Source: CANDYO01 sp049653745
GTDB lineage: Bacteria; Pseudomonadota; Alphaproteobacteria; Rickettsiales; CANDYO01
Length of the DNA stretch: 64,000 nucleotides
Assembly (NCBI GenBank): GCA_049653745.1
Contig: JBASGW010000014.1
Span: 1 to 64,000, forward strand
Direction of reading: 5' to 3'
Shown here: in pieces, positions 24,449 to 33,129 of the stretch
Position numbering within the stretch: the stretch's first letter is position 1
How the letters are laid out: the number at the start of each line of letters is the position of its first letter
Translations under genes and position numbers: made by a program
The notes under the pieces: model-generated
Databases searched by the model: none
What the model saw: the letters and a program-made list of their open reading frames with translations, nothing else
What the model was told of the DNA's origin: nothing

Positions 24449-25753
24449 ATGAAAAAAATTTTATTATGCACCACAGTATTAGCTGGTTTTGCATCTTCAG
24501 CTTTCGCAGCTGAAATAGCACCTCAAAGCGAAGCTATGCAAGTATCTATTGCTGGAAACAGCAAGTTTGAAGGCGGCTACATTAAGCGTGATAGAGATCA
24601 CAAAAACCGTTTCTCTTTCAGCCCTAACCAATCAACTTCAGCTTTCTTAACTTCAAATAAAGTTGCAATTAAAGCTCAAGGCACATCTGATGATGTAACA
24701 TATGGTGCTGTTGTTCGTTTACAAACAGTTGCAAATTCTTCTAACGGCATGTCAGACACTGGCATGGATCGTTCACATCTTTTCGTTAATACTGACGCTG
24801 GTTCTATGCAAGCTGGTACTAACTTTGCTGCAAGTAAATTATTAGCTGTTGATGCTGGTTCTATTGCTGCTGCAACAGGCGGTGCTGTTGATGGTGATGC
24901 ATGGTCATTCATTGATATTAGCGACAGAACAATTCTTGGTAGCTTAGTTACTATGAACGCTGATACTTTATCAAACAGATTAGACAGCCTAGGCGAAAGC
25001 TCTAGAAAACTTACTTACTTATCACCTGTAATTTCAGGAGTACAAGTTGGTTTATCTTACGCTCATGACGCTGAAAACAATGGAGCTCAAAACTTCACTA
25101 CAGAAAATTCTGCTAGATATTTAGGTCGCCCTGTATCTGTTAAGAATCTTTTCTCAGCAGGTTTAAAATTCTCTCATAGCCTAGAAAACGATGTTAAGAT
25201 TCAATTAAGCTTAACTGGCGATATGGGTAAAACAAGCAAGAGAGCTTACGATCCTCAAGGTAGACAAGCAACTCTAACAGACGCAAGCGGCGTAAAATCT
25301 AACGTTGAAATTGCTGAATATACTGCAAGCTTTAATAATTCAGAAAGAAATGATCTTAAATCATATTCAGTTGGTTCTGTAGTAGAATATCAAGGTTTCT
25401 CAGCTGCATTATCATATTCTGATGATGGTAAGAGCTTAGCTCCAAAAACTTCTAACTTCACATCTAACTGGTGGACTGCTGGTTTAGGTTACAAAAATGG
25501 TGCTCTTGCAACCAGCGTAACTTATTTAAACGGCAGAAAAGGAAACAAGAGTTATGCTGATAATGAAACCATTAACACATATCCAACAGTTAGCACAAAA
25601 GCTGTGTCTTTAGGCGCTGATTATGCTGTTCTTCCTGGTTTAACACCATTTGCTGAAGTAACTTTTGTTCAAGTTAAACCAAAGAGAGTTATCAATGGTG
25701 AAACTAAACAAAAAGCTACAGTATTCATTCTTGGTACCAGAGCAAAATTCTAA
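24449..25753 (+). CDS. Outer-membrane porin
   Basis: A 434-residue Gram-negative porin (Porin_4 type). A signal peptide ends at AFA-AE (residue 20). The body shows alternating beta-strand patterns and the domain start QVSIAGNSKFEGGYIKRD, with SRKLTYLSPVISGVQVGLSYA and SYSVGSVVEYQGFSAALSYS. It ends in Phe (ILGTRAKF), the usual BAM recognition signal. Its even use of a limited codon set suggests high expression. It is monocistronic, with its own strong terminator, and is likely the main route for small solutes across the outer membrane. Confidence 0.9.
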   Translation: MKKILLCTTVLAGFASSAFAAEIAPQSEAMQVSIAGNSKFEGGYIKRDRDHKNRFSFSPNQSTSAFLTSNKVAIKAQGTSDDVTYGAVVRLQTVANSSNGMSDTGMDRSHLFVNTDAGSMQAGTNFAASKLLAVDAGSIAAATGGAVDGDAWSFIDISDRTILGSLVTMNADTLSNRLDSLGESSRKLTYLSPVISGVQVGLSYAHDAENNGAQNFTTENSARYLGRPVSVKNLFSAGLKFSHSLENDVKIQLSLTGDMGKTSKRAYDPQGRQATLTDASGVKSNVEIAEYTASFNNSERNDLKSYSVGSVVEYQGFSAALSYSDDGKSLAPKTSNFTSNWWTAGLGYKNGALATSVTYLNGRKGNKSYADNETINTYPTVSTKAVSLGADYAVLPGLTPFAEVTFVQVKPKRVINGETKQKATVFILGTRAKF

Positions 25754-25788
25754 TATTATAGCAATATAATTTAGATATCTAAAAAATT

Positions 25789-25829
25789 AAGCCTCTTAAA
25801 AAGAAATTTTTGAGAGGCTTTTTTTTTAT
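25789..25829 (+). terminator. Terminator after the porin gene
   Basis: A long hairpin pairs AAGCCTCTTAAAAA (25789-25802) with TTTTTGAGAGGCTT, followed by a run of T. The arms are almost fully complementary. This is the strongest terminator in the window. Confidence 0.9.
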
Positions 25830-25941
25830 TTCTTCATTTTTTTTATAGGCAAGAGAAGAATTTCTATTATTTCTGAAAAGCTTGACAAATTCTACCCCTA
25901 GCTTTAATTTATATTTTTTAAATAAAGCTTAAATATAAATC

Positions 25942-27264
25942 ATGCAAAAAGAATTAAATATTATTGGTGGTGGCTTAGCCGGATGTGAAGCAGCTTGGCA
26001 AGCAGCGCAATTAGGCATTAAAGTTAATATCTATGAAATGCGCGATGAAAACATAACCACACCGGCACATCAAACCTCCAATTTAGCTGAATTGGTATGC
26101 TCTAATTCTTTTCGCAGCGATGATATAAATAGCGCCATCGGCTTACTTCACCAAGAAATGCGCTTACTTAATTCTTTAATTCTAACGGCAGCAGATCAAA
26201 GCAAAGTACCAGCTGGCAGCGCCTTGGCCATGGATCGCGAACAATTCTCTATTTTAGTAGAACAAAACTTAAGCAACCATCCTAATATTACTATTCATCG
26301 CAAGCTTATAAGCGAACTACCAAAAGATGGAAAATGGATTATTGCCACCGGCCCCTTAACTGATAACTCTTTAATGCAAGATATTATCAAGGTGGGTGGC
26401 GCTGAAAATTTAGCATTTTTTGATGCTATCGCTCCAATTGCTTATAAAGATAGCATTGATTTTAGCAAAGCTTGGTTCCAATCCCGCTACGATAAAGGCA
26501 GCGGCAAAGATTATATCAACTGCCCTTTAACTAAAGAACAATATTATCAGTTTGTTGATAATTTGATTAATGGTGATAAAACTGAATTTAAAGAATGGGA
26601 AAAAAATACCCCTTACTTTGATGGTTGCTTGCCTATTGAAGTTATGGCTGAAAGAGGTAAAGAAACTTTACGATTTGGTCCAATGAAACCAGTAGGGCTA
26701 ACTAATCCCCATTCTTCAGAAAATCCTTATGCAGTGGTACAACTACGCCAAGATAACAAGCTTGCCACCTTATATAATATTGTTGGATTCCAAACTAAGC
26801 TAAAATATCATGCTCAGCAGCAAATTTTTAAAACCATACCAGGACTTGAAAATGTTGAATTTGCTAGGCTTGGTGGCATTCATAGAAATAGTTTTATTAA
26901 TAGCCCCATATTGCTACAACCAGATTTAACTTTCAAACCACAAACTAATATTCGCTTTGCTGGGCAAGTTACTGGAGTTGAAGGTTACGTTGAGAGCGCT
27001 GCTTGTGGGCTTTTAGCTGGTTTATTTGCTGCTCATGAACTATTAGAAAGAAAAATGCCCCTTCCCCCTCTAGAAACCGCTTTAGGGGCCTTACTTAATC
27101 ACATAACTGGTGGCGCAGAAGCGGCCTGTTTTCAACCCATGAATATTAATTTTGGCTTATTCCCCCCTTTAGAAGGAAAACATAAAAAAACTGATCGCAA
27201 AGAAGCTTACGCTAAAAGAGCATTAGAAAAGCTCCCTAAATGGCAATTAGATATTAAAGCTTAA
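25942..27264 (+). CDS. trmFO: tRNA m5U54 methyltransferase, folate-dependent
   Basis: Makes ribothymidine at position 54 of tRNAs using methylene-tetrahydrofolate and FAD. The 440 residues begin with the FAD-binding IIGGGLAGCEAAWQAA, then EMRDENITTPAHQTSNLAELVCSNSFRSDD-type sequence, with IRFAGQVTGVEGYVESAACGLLAG near the C-terminus and NINFGLFPPLE, all hallmarks of TrmFO. It sits alone between the porin and a coiled-coil gene. FolD in this window can supply the folate. Third positions look somewhat richer in C/G than in the neighbours, a weak impression. Confidence 0.96.
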   Translation: MQKELNIIGGGLAGCEAAWQAAQLGIKVNIYEMRDENITTPAHQTSNLAELVCSNSFRSDDINSAIGLLHQEMRLLNSLILTAADQSKVPAGSALAMDREQFSILVEQNLSNHPNITIHRKLISELPKDGKWIIATGPLTDNSLMQDIIKVGGAENLAFFDAIAPIAYKDSIDFSKAWFQSRYDKGSGKDYINCPLTKEQYYQFVDNLINGDKTEFKEWEKNTPYFDGCLPIEVMAERGKETLRFGPMKPVGLTNPHSSENPYAVVQLRQDNKLATLYNIVGFQTKLKYHAQQQIFKTIPGLENVEFARLGGIHRNSFINSPILLQPDLTFKPQTNIRFAGQVTGVEGYVESAACGLLAGLFAAHELLERKMPLPPLETALGALLNHITGGAEAACFQPMNINFGLFPPLEGKHKKTDRKEAYAKRALEKLPKWQLDIKA

Positions 27265-27309
27265 AAACTTTGTTAATTTATTTATTATAAACTTTAATAA
27301 AATTAAAAA

Positions 27310-29175
27310 ATGGATTTATATATGACTGACCAAGGTGATCTTAAAGAAGATACAATAACTCAGGAAGAGATTGATGCATATAGAAAAGAAGCAGATTTTC
27401 TATTGTCCTATCAAAAGCAAACTCCAGAAGAGTTGTTTGCAAATCGTGTTGAAGTATATAAAAAGCAAGTTACATACAATCAGGAAATATACTCGAAAGC
27501 CTTAAAGGAAGTAAATACATTCAAAGATAATATGGCTGCTTTACCAGAGTTTCTCGTAGCTAGACAACAACTTGATGTAGCTAAGCTAAAAAAGACTGCA
27601 GATATTGCAAAGATAGCCTATTCACAAGCTCAAGCAGAATTAAAATATATCCAAAAATATCCAAAATCTCAAGAATTTATACAACAACTTGAAAGAGATA
27701 TAGAAGCAAGCAAAACAAAAATTTTAACTCTAGAAAAAGATCCATCTTCCTCTGCAGCAATAGATCCTAAAAAATCAACTTTATCTCCAAAAAATCTTGA
27801 GCTATATAATCAATATAAATTGCTAGTAAAAGCAAAAACATTCTATGACGACACCATAAAAGTAGGACAGGTTATTGGAAGAGATGATAGCCGCGCTCTT
27901 AAAGAAAAATCTCAAGAATGCACTGTAGAGTTAGACATTATAAAAAAGGCTGAACCTATAAAAGAACTATGTCTTAAACATGATGTAGAAGAGAATAAAA
28001 AGATATTTATAACTAATAAAGAATCAGATGAAGCAGCAATAGTTTATTACAACTCACTAGATAAATTAGAAGACTTCTATAAAACTGAAAAAGAAAGACA
28101 TAAAGAAAATCCAGGTAAGCTAAAAGAATATGATATAAAATTATATGATCTTCAGGCAGAGATTCTTCAAAACAGAGCCGATGAACTTAAATCTCAAGGC
28201 AGAAGAGATAGCTCTAAAGAAGCAGAAGGAAGATCCATTTTAGCACGTGAATATGCTAACAAGTTAAATCGATCACAGATAAAAGAGGAGAAAACTAAAG
28301 AAGCAAATGCTAAAGCCAACTCCTTCTTAGGAGACATAAGAAATCAACAAGCAGATTTTATTGATGATTTATCTACAAATAAAAATCTTGGTCCCAATCA
28401 AAAAAAAGGAAAATTCTTAGCTCAATTTTTAAAACAATCAGTAGAAATTTATGTTAATAATTATTATTCTGGCGGCAATCTTCATCTTAAAGACCAATTG
28501 CAATCTTTATTAATCAACAATGGCGATACTGATATAGATATGGCGATTAAAGGTATAAAGGACAATTTACCTAAATATATAAATCAAATGAATGACACTA
28601 TAGGCAAAGAATTAGGCAAGTACAGTCCTGCACTTCCAACAAAAGGAGAAATAAGCCCTGAGCGTACCCAGCTTATACAAAAAGTTAAAGAAAACTCTTT
28701 ATATGTAATAACTGCAAAAAAAATAAATGAAGTTGTAGAACAAACTACTAAACTAACTGCAGAAGAAAAACAACATTTTGCCTCTTCTGCAATAATTAAA
28801 ACACTCTATTCTGTAATTAACTATTTCTCTGGTAATAAAAAATCACAGCAATATCCGGAGCTAAAGTTAGATGAAAAATCACCAGCAATAACGAAATCTT
28901 CTCCCTCAATTTCAAGCTTACTTTACTCCCCTATAAAGAACTGGAAAATGAGTAGCAAAGTTCAAGGCATTACCAACAGCTTGAAACAAATAGGCATTAG
29001 TGATGTTGCTGGAATCAAAGATATCCATAGACCAGGTACCACTCCTTCGAAACACACAATCATGGAGAGAAGCTCAGGTGATTTTACAGATGACCGTTCT
29101 TCTATAAGAAGTAGCATCAATTCAGTAGATTTTCATGATACCCGCTCTTCTGAGAGAAATTCTCGAGGGGGATGA
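27310..29175 (+). CDS. Large coiled-coil protein, Ser/Arg-rich tail
   Basis: A 621-residue highly charged protein, almost entirely helical. Long heptad-like stretches run over residues about 45-150 (EVYKKQVTYNQEIYSKALKEV, LDVAKLKKTADIAKIAYSQAQAELKYI) and 240-330. Residues about 520-620 are Ser-rich and end in repeated Arg-Ser-Ser units (DRSSIRSS, DTRSSERNSRGG). There is no signal peptide, membrane helix or enzymatic motif. Two ATGs (27310 and 27322) are possible and neither has a good ribosome-binding site. I do not recognise it. A secreted effector with a C-terminal signal is one guess, a structural protein another. Confidence 0.75.
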   Translation: MDLYMTDQGDLKEDTITQEEIDAYRKEADFLLSYQKQTPEELFANRVEVYKKQVTYNQEIYSKALKEVNTFKDNMAALPEFLVARQQLDVAKLKKTADIAKIAYSQAQAELKYIQKYPKSQEFIQQLERDIEASKTKILTLEKDPSSSAAIDPKKSTLSPKNLELYNQYKLLVKAKTFYDDTIKVGQVIGRDDSRALKEKSQECTVELDIIKKAEPIKELCLKHDVEENKKIFITNKESDEAAIVYYNSLDKLEDFYKTEKERHKENPGKLKEYDIKLYDLQAEILQNRADELKSQGRRDSSKEAEGRSILAREYANKLNRSQIKEEKTKEANAKANSFLGDIRNQQADFIDDLSTNKNLGPNQKKGKFLAQFLKQSVEIYVNNYYSGGNLHLKDQLQSLLINNGDTDIDMAIKGIKDNLPKYINQMNDTIGKELGKYSPALPTKGEISPERTQLIQKVKENSLYVITAKKINEVVEQTTKLTAEEKQHFASSAIIKTLYSVINYFSGNKKSQQYPELKLDEKSPAITKSSPSISSLLYSPIKNWKMSSKVQGITNSLKQIGISDVAGIKDIHRPGTTPSKHTIMERSSGDFTDDRSSIRSSINSVDFHDTRSSERNSRGG

Positions 29176-29299
29176 ACGTTAATTATAATTTTTATATGAC
29201 ATAAGCATTGAATGATACTAATTAAGCTTATCTTTACTTAGAACTTCATGCATGTTATTTTTATAGTCAATAATATCTCAATAATTTTAGGAGCAAATT

Positions 29300-29941
29300 A
29301 TGAACGAAGCATGTAGCCTAGCTAACCAAAAATCATTTCCTTTTATCTTACCAGAACTTCCATATGCCGACACAGCTTTAGAGCCACATATGAGCGCCAA
29401 AACTTTTAGCTTTCATCATAAAAAGCATCATAATGCTTATGTAGTTAACTTAAATAAATTACTTGAAAATAATAACGACCTAAATACCAAGTCTTTAGAA
29501 GAAATCATCATGCTCACCCATAATGACCCTAGCAAAATTGGAGTTTTTAATAATGCAGGTCAAGTTTGGAATCATAGCTTCTTTTGGCATTGCATGAAAA
29601 GCAATGGTGGTGGCAATCCCTCTGGAGCAATAGCTAAAAAAATTGAAGAAGATTTTGGTAGTTATGATAATTTTATAAGCGAATTTAAAAATGCAGCAGC
29701 AACACAATTTGGAAGTGGTTGGGCTTGGTTAGTGCTAGAAGAATCAGGTAAATTATCAATCATGAAAACTGCTAATGCTGAATTACCTATGACACAAGGA
29801 AAGAAAGCGCTTCTAACAATTGACGTATGGGAGCATGCTTATTATTTAGATTTTCAAAACTTAAGACCAAACTATGTTGAAACATTTCTAAATCACTTAG
29901 TTAATTGGGATTTTGTTAATCAAATGCTCAACCATTCCTAG
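29300..29941 (+). CDS. sodB: Superoxide dismutase, Fe-type
   Basis: Converts superoxide to peroxide and oxygen. The metal ligands are His39 (TFSFHHKKHH), His93 (WNHSFFWHCM), Asp176 and His180 (DVWEHAYYLDF). The AATQFGSGWAWLV segment and the short GGGNPSG loop are more like iron than manganese enzymes. The 213-residue length includes about 15 extra N-terminal residues without an export signal, so it is cytoplasmic. TAGGAG lies about eight bases before the ATG. AcpS follows 14 bases later and is probably co-transcribed. Confidence 0.97.
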   Translation: MNEACSLANQKSFPFILPELPYADTALEPHMSAKTFSFHHKKHHNAYVVNLNKLLENNNDLNTKSLEEIIMLTHNDPSKIGVFNNAGQVWNHSFFWHCMKSNGGGNPSGAIAKKIEEDFGSYDNFISEFKNAAATQFGSGWAWLVLEESGKLSIMKTANAELPMTQGKKALLTIDVWEHAYYLDFQNLRPNYVETFLNHLVNWDFVNQMLNHS

Positions 29942-29955
29942 ACCTCATATAAATA

Positions 29956-30351
29956 ATGATTATAGGCATTGGTAATGATATCATTTCTATAGCAAGAATT
30001 GCTAAGCTGCTTCAATCTAAAAAAGATCAATTTATTCAAAAGATCTTTACAGATAAAGAAGCAGCCTTGCTTAATCAAATTATTAGTGAAGATAAAATTA
30101 TTGGCTATGTTGCCAATCGCTTTGCAGCAAAAGAAGCTCTAGCAAAAGCCTTAGGAACTGGTTTTGGCAAATATTTCTCTTTTAAGGATGTCTCAGTTCT
30201 TAAAACCCCCCAAGGAAAACCTTACTTTGAATATAATCAAAAACTTAAAAATTATATTCAAGAAATCCATAAATCTGACTTTCAAATTTATTTAACTATG
30301 TCTAATGAAAAAGAATATGCTCAGGCTTTTGTAGTAATTGAAACTATTTAG
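29956..30351 (+). CDS. acpS: Holo-[acyl-carrier-protein] synthase
   Basis: Transfers phosphopantetheine from CoA to acyl carrier protein. The magnesium site is formed by Asp8 (IGIGNDIISI) and Glu in YVANRFAAKEALAKALGTG (residues about 50-68). The 131-residue length is normal. The rest (DVSVLKTPQGKPYFEY, IYLTMSNEKEYAQAFVVIE) follows the family. It lies close behind sodB without its own clear promoter. Confidence 0.95.
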   Translation: MIIGIGNDIISIARIAKLLQSKKDQFIQKIFTDKEAALLNQIISEDKIIGYVANRFAAKEALAKALGTGFGKYFSFKDVSVLKTPQGKPYFEYNQKLKNYIQEIHKSDFQIYLTMSNEKEYAQAFVVIETI

Positions 30352-30449
30352 AGCTTAACCAATCTCAATTCTTAACGACTCATTGCTCATATAGCCAAAT
30401 ATAGGCTTCACGCCTCAGTCATTATATTATTTTAATTTGAGAAATGCTA

Positions 30450-31523
30450 TTAGACTCTATCAGTTACTAAAACTTTGTTAGGAATGATATGTTGTTGAAG
30501 AATATTTATTTCTTGAATAATTTTTTGGTTTATATTGTTGCGACTTAACTCAATGGCAACCTCAACAGCATTAGCAAAAGCAACTGCATCCGCTCCACCA
30601 TGACTTTTTACAACCACGCCATTTAAACCTATCAACATGGCTCCATTATAATATCTTCCATCAATATTTTTAAAAGCTGTTTTAATTGCTTTCTTTGCAA
30701 AAAGATAACCCAGCTTTGCAACCCAGCTGCTTCTAAATGCTTCACCCAACAAAGTTCTACATAAAAAAGCTGTTCCTTCAGCCATTTTTATTGCAATATT
30801 ACCCGAGAAACCATCAGCAACCACCACATCTGCAACTCCCCTAACAATATCATCCGCTTCAATATATCCAGTGAAATTTAAACAATCTTGCTCATTCAAC
30901 ATCAATGCTGCTGACTTTATTGTTTCATTTCCTTTTATATCTTCAGAACCAATATTAAGAAGTGCAATTTTAGGCTCACTCTTATTTAAAATAACTTTAG
31001 CAAAAGCATCACCCATGATGGCAAATTGAACTAGATTTGTAGCCTCACATTCAGCATTAGCACCTAAATCTAGCGCAGCTATTTTACCTGTTATTGTAGG
31101 AAATAACCCAATAATTGCTGGACGATTTATTCCTGGCAAAGTCTTCAAGGTTATTTTAGATATGGCCATCAATGCCCCAGTATTTCCTGAAGAAACCACC
31201 GCATGGGCCTGCTGCTGCTTAACTGCATTAATTGCCATTCCCATGCTAGTATTTTTACTATTTCTTACAGCATAAGATGGTTTATCATCAGAAGCTATTT
31301 TATGCTCAGAATGTATTAATATTGAAGCTTTCTTTAGTTCAGGAAGCTTATCTACTAAAGGATCTAAAACTGCCTTATCACCGAATATCATATATTCAAT
31401 AGATAGCTCAGGATTATTCCTTTTCTGCTGCAACAAAGCTTTATTAGCACCATCAATAACTATAGTGGGAGCATAATCTCCACCCATTGCATCTAAAGCT
31501 ACTACTATTTTGTTAGTGCGCAT
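30450..31523 (-). CDS. plsX: Phosphate acyltransferase PlsX
   Basis: Makes acyl-phosphate from acyl-ACP for phospholipid synthesis. Conserved blocks are VVALDAMGGDYAPTIVIDGA at the start, SSGNTGALMAISKITLKTLPGINRPA, LGANAECEATNLVQFAIMG, and VADGFSGNIAIKMAEGTA, with GLNGVVVKSHGGADA near the end. The 357-residue length is usual. It follows rpmF by 32 bases, the standard rpmF-plsX pair. fabH, often next, is not here. Confidence 0.97.
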   Translation of the reverse strand: MRTNKIVVALDAMGGDYAPTIVIDGANKALLQQKRNNPELSIEYMIFGDKAVLDPLVDKLPELKKASILIHSEHKIASDDKPSYAVRNSKNTSMGMAINAVKQQQAHAVVSSGNTGALMAISKITLKTLPGINRPAIIGLFPTITGKIAALDLGANAECEATNLVQFAIMGDAFAKVILNKSEPKIALLNIGSEDIKGNETIKSAALMLNEQDCLNFTGYIEADDIVRGVADVVVADGFSGNIAIKMAEGTAFLCRTLLGEAFRSSWVAKLGYLFAKKAIKTAFKNIDGRYYNGAMLIGLNGVVVKSHGGADAVAFANAVEVAIELSRNNINQKIIQEINILQQHIIPNKVLVTDRV

Positions 31524-31555
31524 AATTAACCTACACTGAAAAACACATAATTTAA

Positions 31556-31759
31556 TTAAGCTGTTTCAGCTTCAGTATTTTTCACTTTAGGTAAAATAAC
31601 TTGACGTCCTTTATAATATCCATCTTTTAAAGAAATATGATGAGATAATTTAAATTCACCAGTAGTTGAATCTACAGCAACGTTAGTTGGCTTAAGCGCG
31701 TGATGAGAACGACGTTGATCTCTTTTAGATTTTGATGTTTTCTTCTTTGGTACTGCCAT
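31556..31759 (-). CDS. rpmF: Ribosomal protein L32 (bL32)
   Basis: A 67-residue large-subunit protein. The N-terminus MAVPKKKTSKSKRDQRRSHHAL and KLSHHISLKDGYYKGRQVI are typical. The zinc-binding cysteines of some L32 proteins are absent, so this is the zinc-free form. First gene of rpmF-plsX. Its leader contains an unusual inverted repeat. Confidence 0.98.
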   Translation of the reverse strand: MAVPKKKTSKSKRDQRRSHHALKPTNVAVDSTTGEFKLSHHISLKDGYYKGRQVILPKVKNTEAETA

Positions 31760-31777
31760 TTTAAAAACCTATGATAC

Positions 31778-31836
31778 TAACTCAAAATTTTAACTATAAA
31801 ATTGAGTTATTTTGTGATATATATTTAATTGAGTTA
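31778..31836 (-). promoter_or_regulatory. Repeat-rich leader of rpmF
   Basis: TAACTCAA (plus strand, 31778-31785) can pair with TTGAGTTA at 31802-31809 or with a second copy at 31829-31836. The inner hairpin extends with TTTTA/TAAAA. The segment lies 19 bases upstream of the rpmF start, in the expected 5' untranslated region. Two competing pairings could act as a switch or as an autoregulatory site. It could also be chance in AT-rich DNA. Confidence 0.35.
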
Positions 31837-31912
31837 AAACATTATACTTGTAACTTAATATTCTATAATATATTTTTCAAATTAAATCTAGTCAAAAATA
31901 CAGCAATTTTTT

Positions 31913-32368
31913 ATGTTTAAACTATTTTTTCTAATTTTCGTATCTTTATGTTGCAATAGTTGCATTAAAACATTTCATACTTCTGGTCATCTCTATAACG
32001 ATAATGAGATTGAAGTGATAAAAAATGCTACAACAAAACAAGATATCGAAAATTTACTCGGCAGCCCCACCACTATCTCAGATTTTGGTCAAGAAACTTG
32101 GTACTATATCACTTCTAAGAAAGAAAGAATTGCCTTCTTGCCTGAATCAGTTGTTGAACAACATATAGTAGTTATAACTTTTAATAAAGATGAAGTTAAA
32201 ACAATTGCTACTTACACTGAAAAAGATGCCAATAAATTAATATCCACTTCTGAATATACTCAGGTTAAGGGCAATGATATCACAACCTCTCAACAATTAT
32301 TTGGAAATATGGGGAAATTTAATAGCAGCAAGGCAACAGAACCTGCCAAGCCTCGTAGTGGTTTTTAA
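31913..32368 (+). CDS. bamE: BamE (SmpA/OmlA) outer-membrane lipoprotein
   Basis: A small lipoprotein of the outer-membrane protein assembly machine. The signal FKLFFLIFVSLCCNSC contains candidate lipid-anchor cysteines (Cys17, or 13/14). The SmpA/OmlA domain reads NEIEVIKNATTKQDIENLLGSPTTISDFGQETWYYI, about residues 30-65. It ends with TSQQLFGNMGKF and a low-complexity tail, as in other alphaproteobacteria. It is divergent from rpmF and followed 18 bases later by the transaldolase gene. Confidence 0.9.
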   Translation: MFKLFFLIFVSLCCNSCIKTFHTSGHLYNDNEIEVIKNATTKQDIENLLGSPTTISDFGQETWYYITSKKERIAFLPESVVEQHIVVITFNKDEVKTIATYTEKDANKLISTSEYTQVKGNDITTSQQLFGNMGKFNSSKATEPAKPRSGF

Positions 32369-32386
32369 CTTATTTAAGGTATAAAT

Positions 32387-33043
32387 ATGAAATTTTTTAT
32401 TGATAGCGCTCACCTAGATGATATTAAAGAATTAAATAGTTATGGCTTAATTGATGGCGTCACCACCAATCCAACTTTAATAGCAAAATCCGGGCATAAT
32501 TTTTTTGACTTAGCTAGTGAAATTTGTAAAACAGTAAAAGGACCAGTCAGCCTAGAAGTAAGCGCAACCGATTATGAATTAATGATTAAAGAAGGTCTCA
32601 AACTTAGCTCTATAGCCAGCAACGTAGCCGTAAAACTTCCTTTAACCATGGATGGACTCAAAGCATGTCGATTTTTTGCTAATAAGGGTATCATGGTGAA
32701 TCTCACTTTATGTTTCTCTGCAGCGCAAGCAATTTTGGCGGCTAAAGCTGGAGCTGCTTTTGTTTCACCTTTTATCGGCAGATTAGATGATGTTGGCCAA
32801 AATGGCTTAGGATTGATTCAAGAAATAAAGCAAATTTATAACAACTACCAAGATTTCAATACAAAAATATTAGTAGCTTCAGTAAGAAATCCTATTCACA
32901 TTGTTGAAGCAGCAAAAATGGGAGCAGACATAGCCACTATTCCTGCAAAAGTTTTATTACAGCTTGCCGAACATCCCTTAACTGATAAAGGATTAGATGT
33001 TTTTATAAAAGATTGGCAAAAAACTGGTCAAAAAATCATATAA
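32387..33043 (+). CDS. tal: Transaldolase, small (TalC/FSA) type
   Basis: A 218-residue class I aldolase fold enzyme of the short transaldolase family. The Schiff-base lysine is Lys83 (SNVAVKLPLT). FIDSAHLDDIKELNSYGLIDGVTTNPTLIAKSG-type opening, VNLTLCFSAAQAILAAKAGA and FVSPFIGRLDD are conserved. It connects the pentose phosphate pathway and glycolysis, and in a reduced genome it would mainly supply ribose and erythrose phosphates. Fructose-6-phosphate aldolase activity cannot be excluded. Confidence 0.94.
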   Translation: MKFFIDSAHLDDIKELNSYGLIDGVTTNPTLIAKSGHNFFDLASEICKTVKGPVSLEVSATDYELMIKEGLKLSSIASNVAVKLPLTMDGLKACRFFANKGIMVNLTLCFSAAQAILAAKAGAAFVSPFIGRLDDVGQNGLGLIQEIKQIYNNYQDFNTKILVASVRNPIHIVEAAKMGADIATIPAKVLLQLAEHPLTDKGLDVFIKDWQKTGQKII

Positions 33044-33129
33044 TAATCTAAAATAACTCCTCGCTGTTAAATAAAAATTAATTAAAAGGAATTATAATAA
33101 TTATATAGTTTTTTAAAGCAGTTATAAAA

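Noticed and set aside
30352..30449. Small GC-containing repeats between acpS and plsX
   Set aside because: No stable stem followed by T on either strand.
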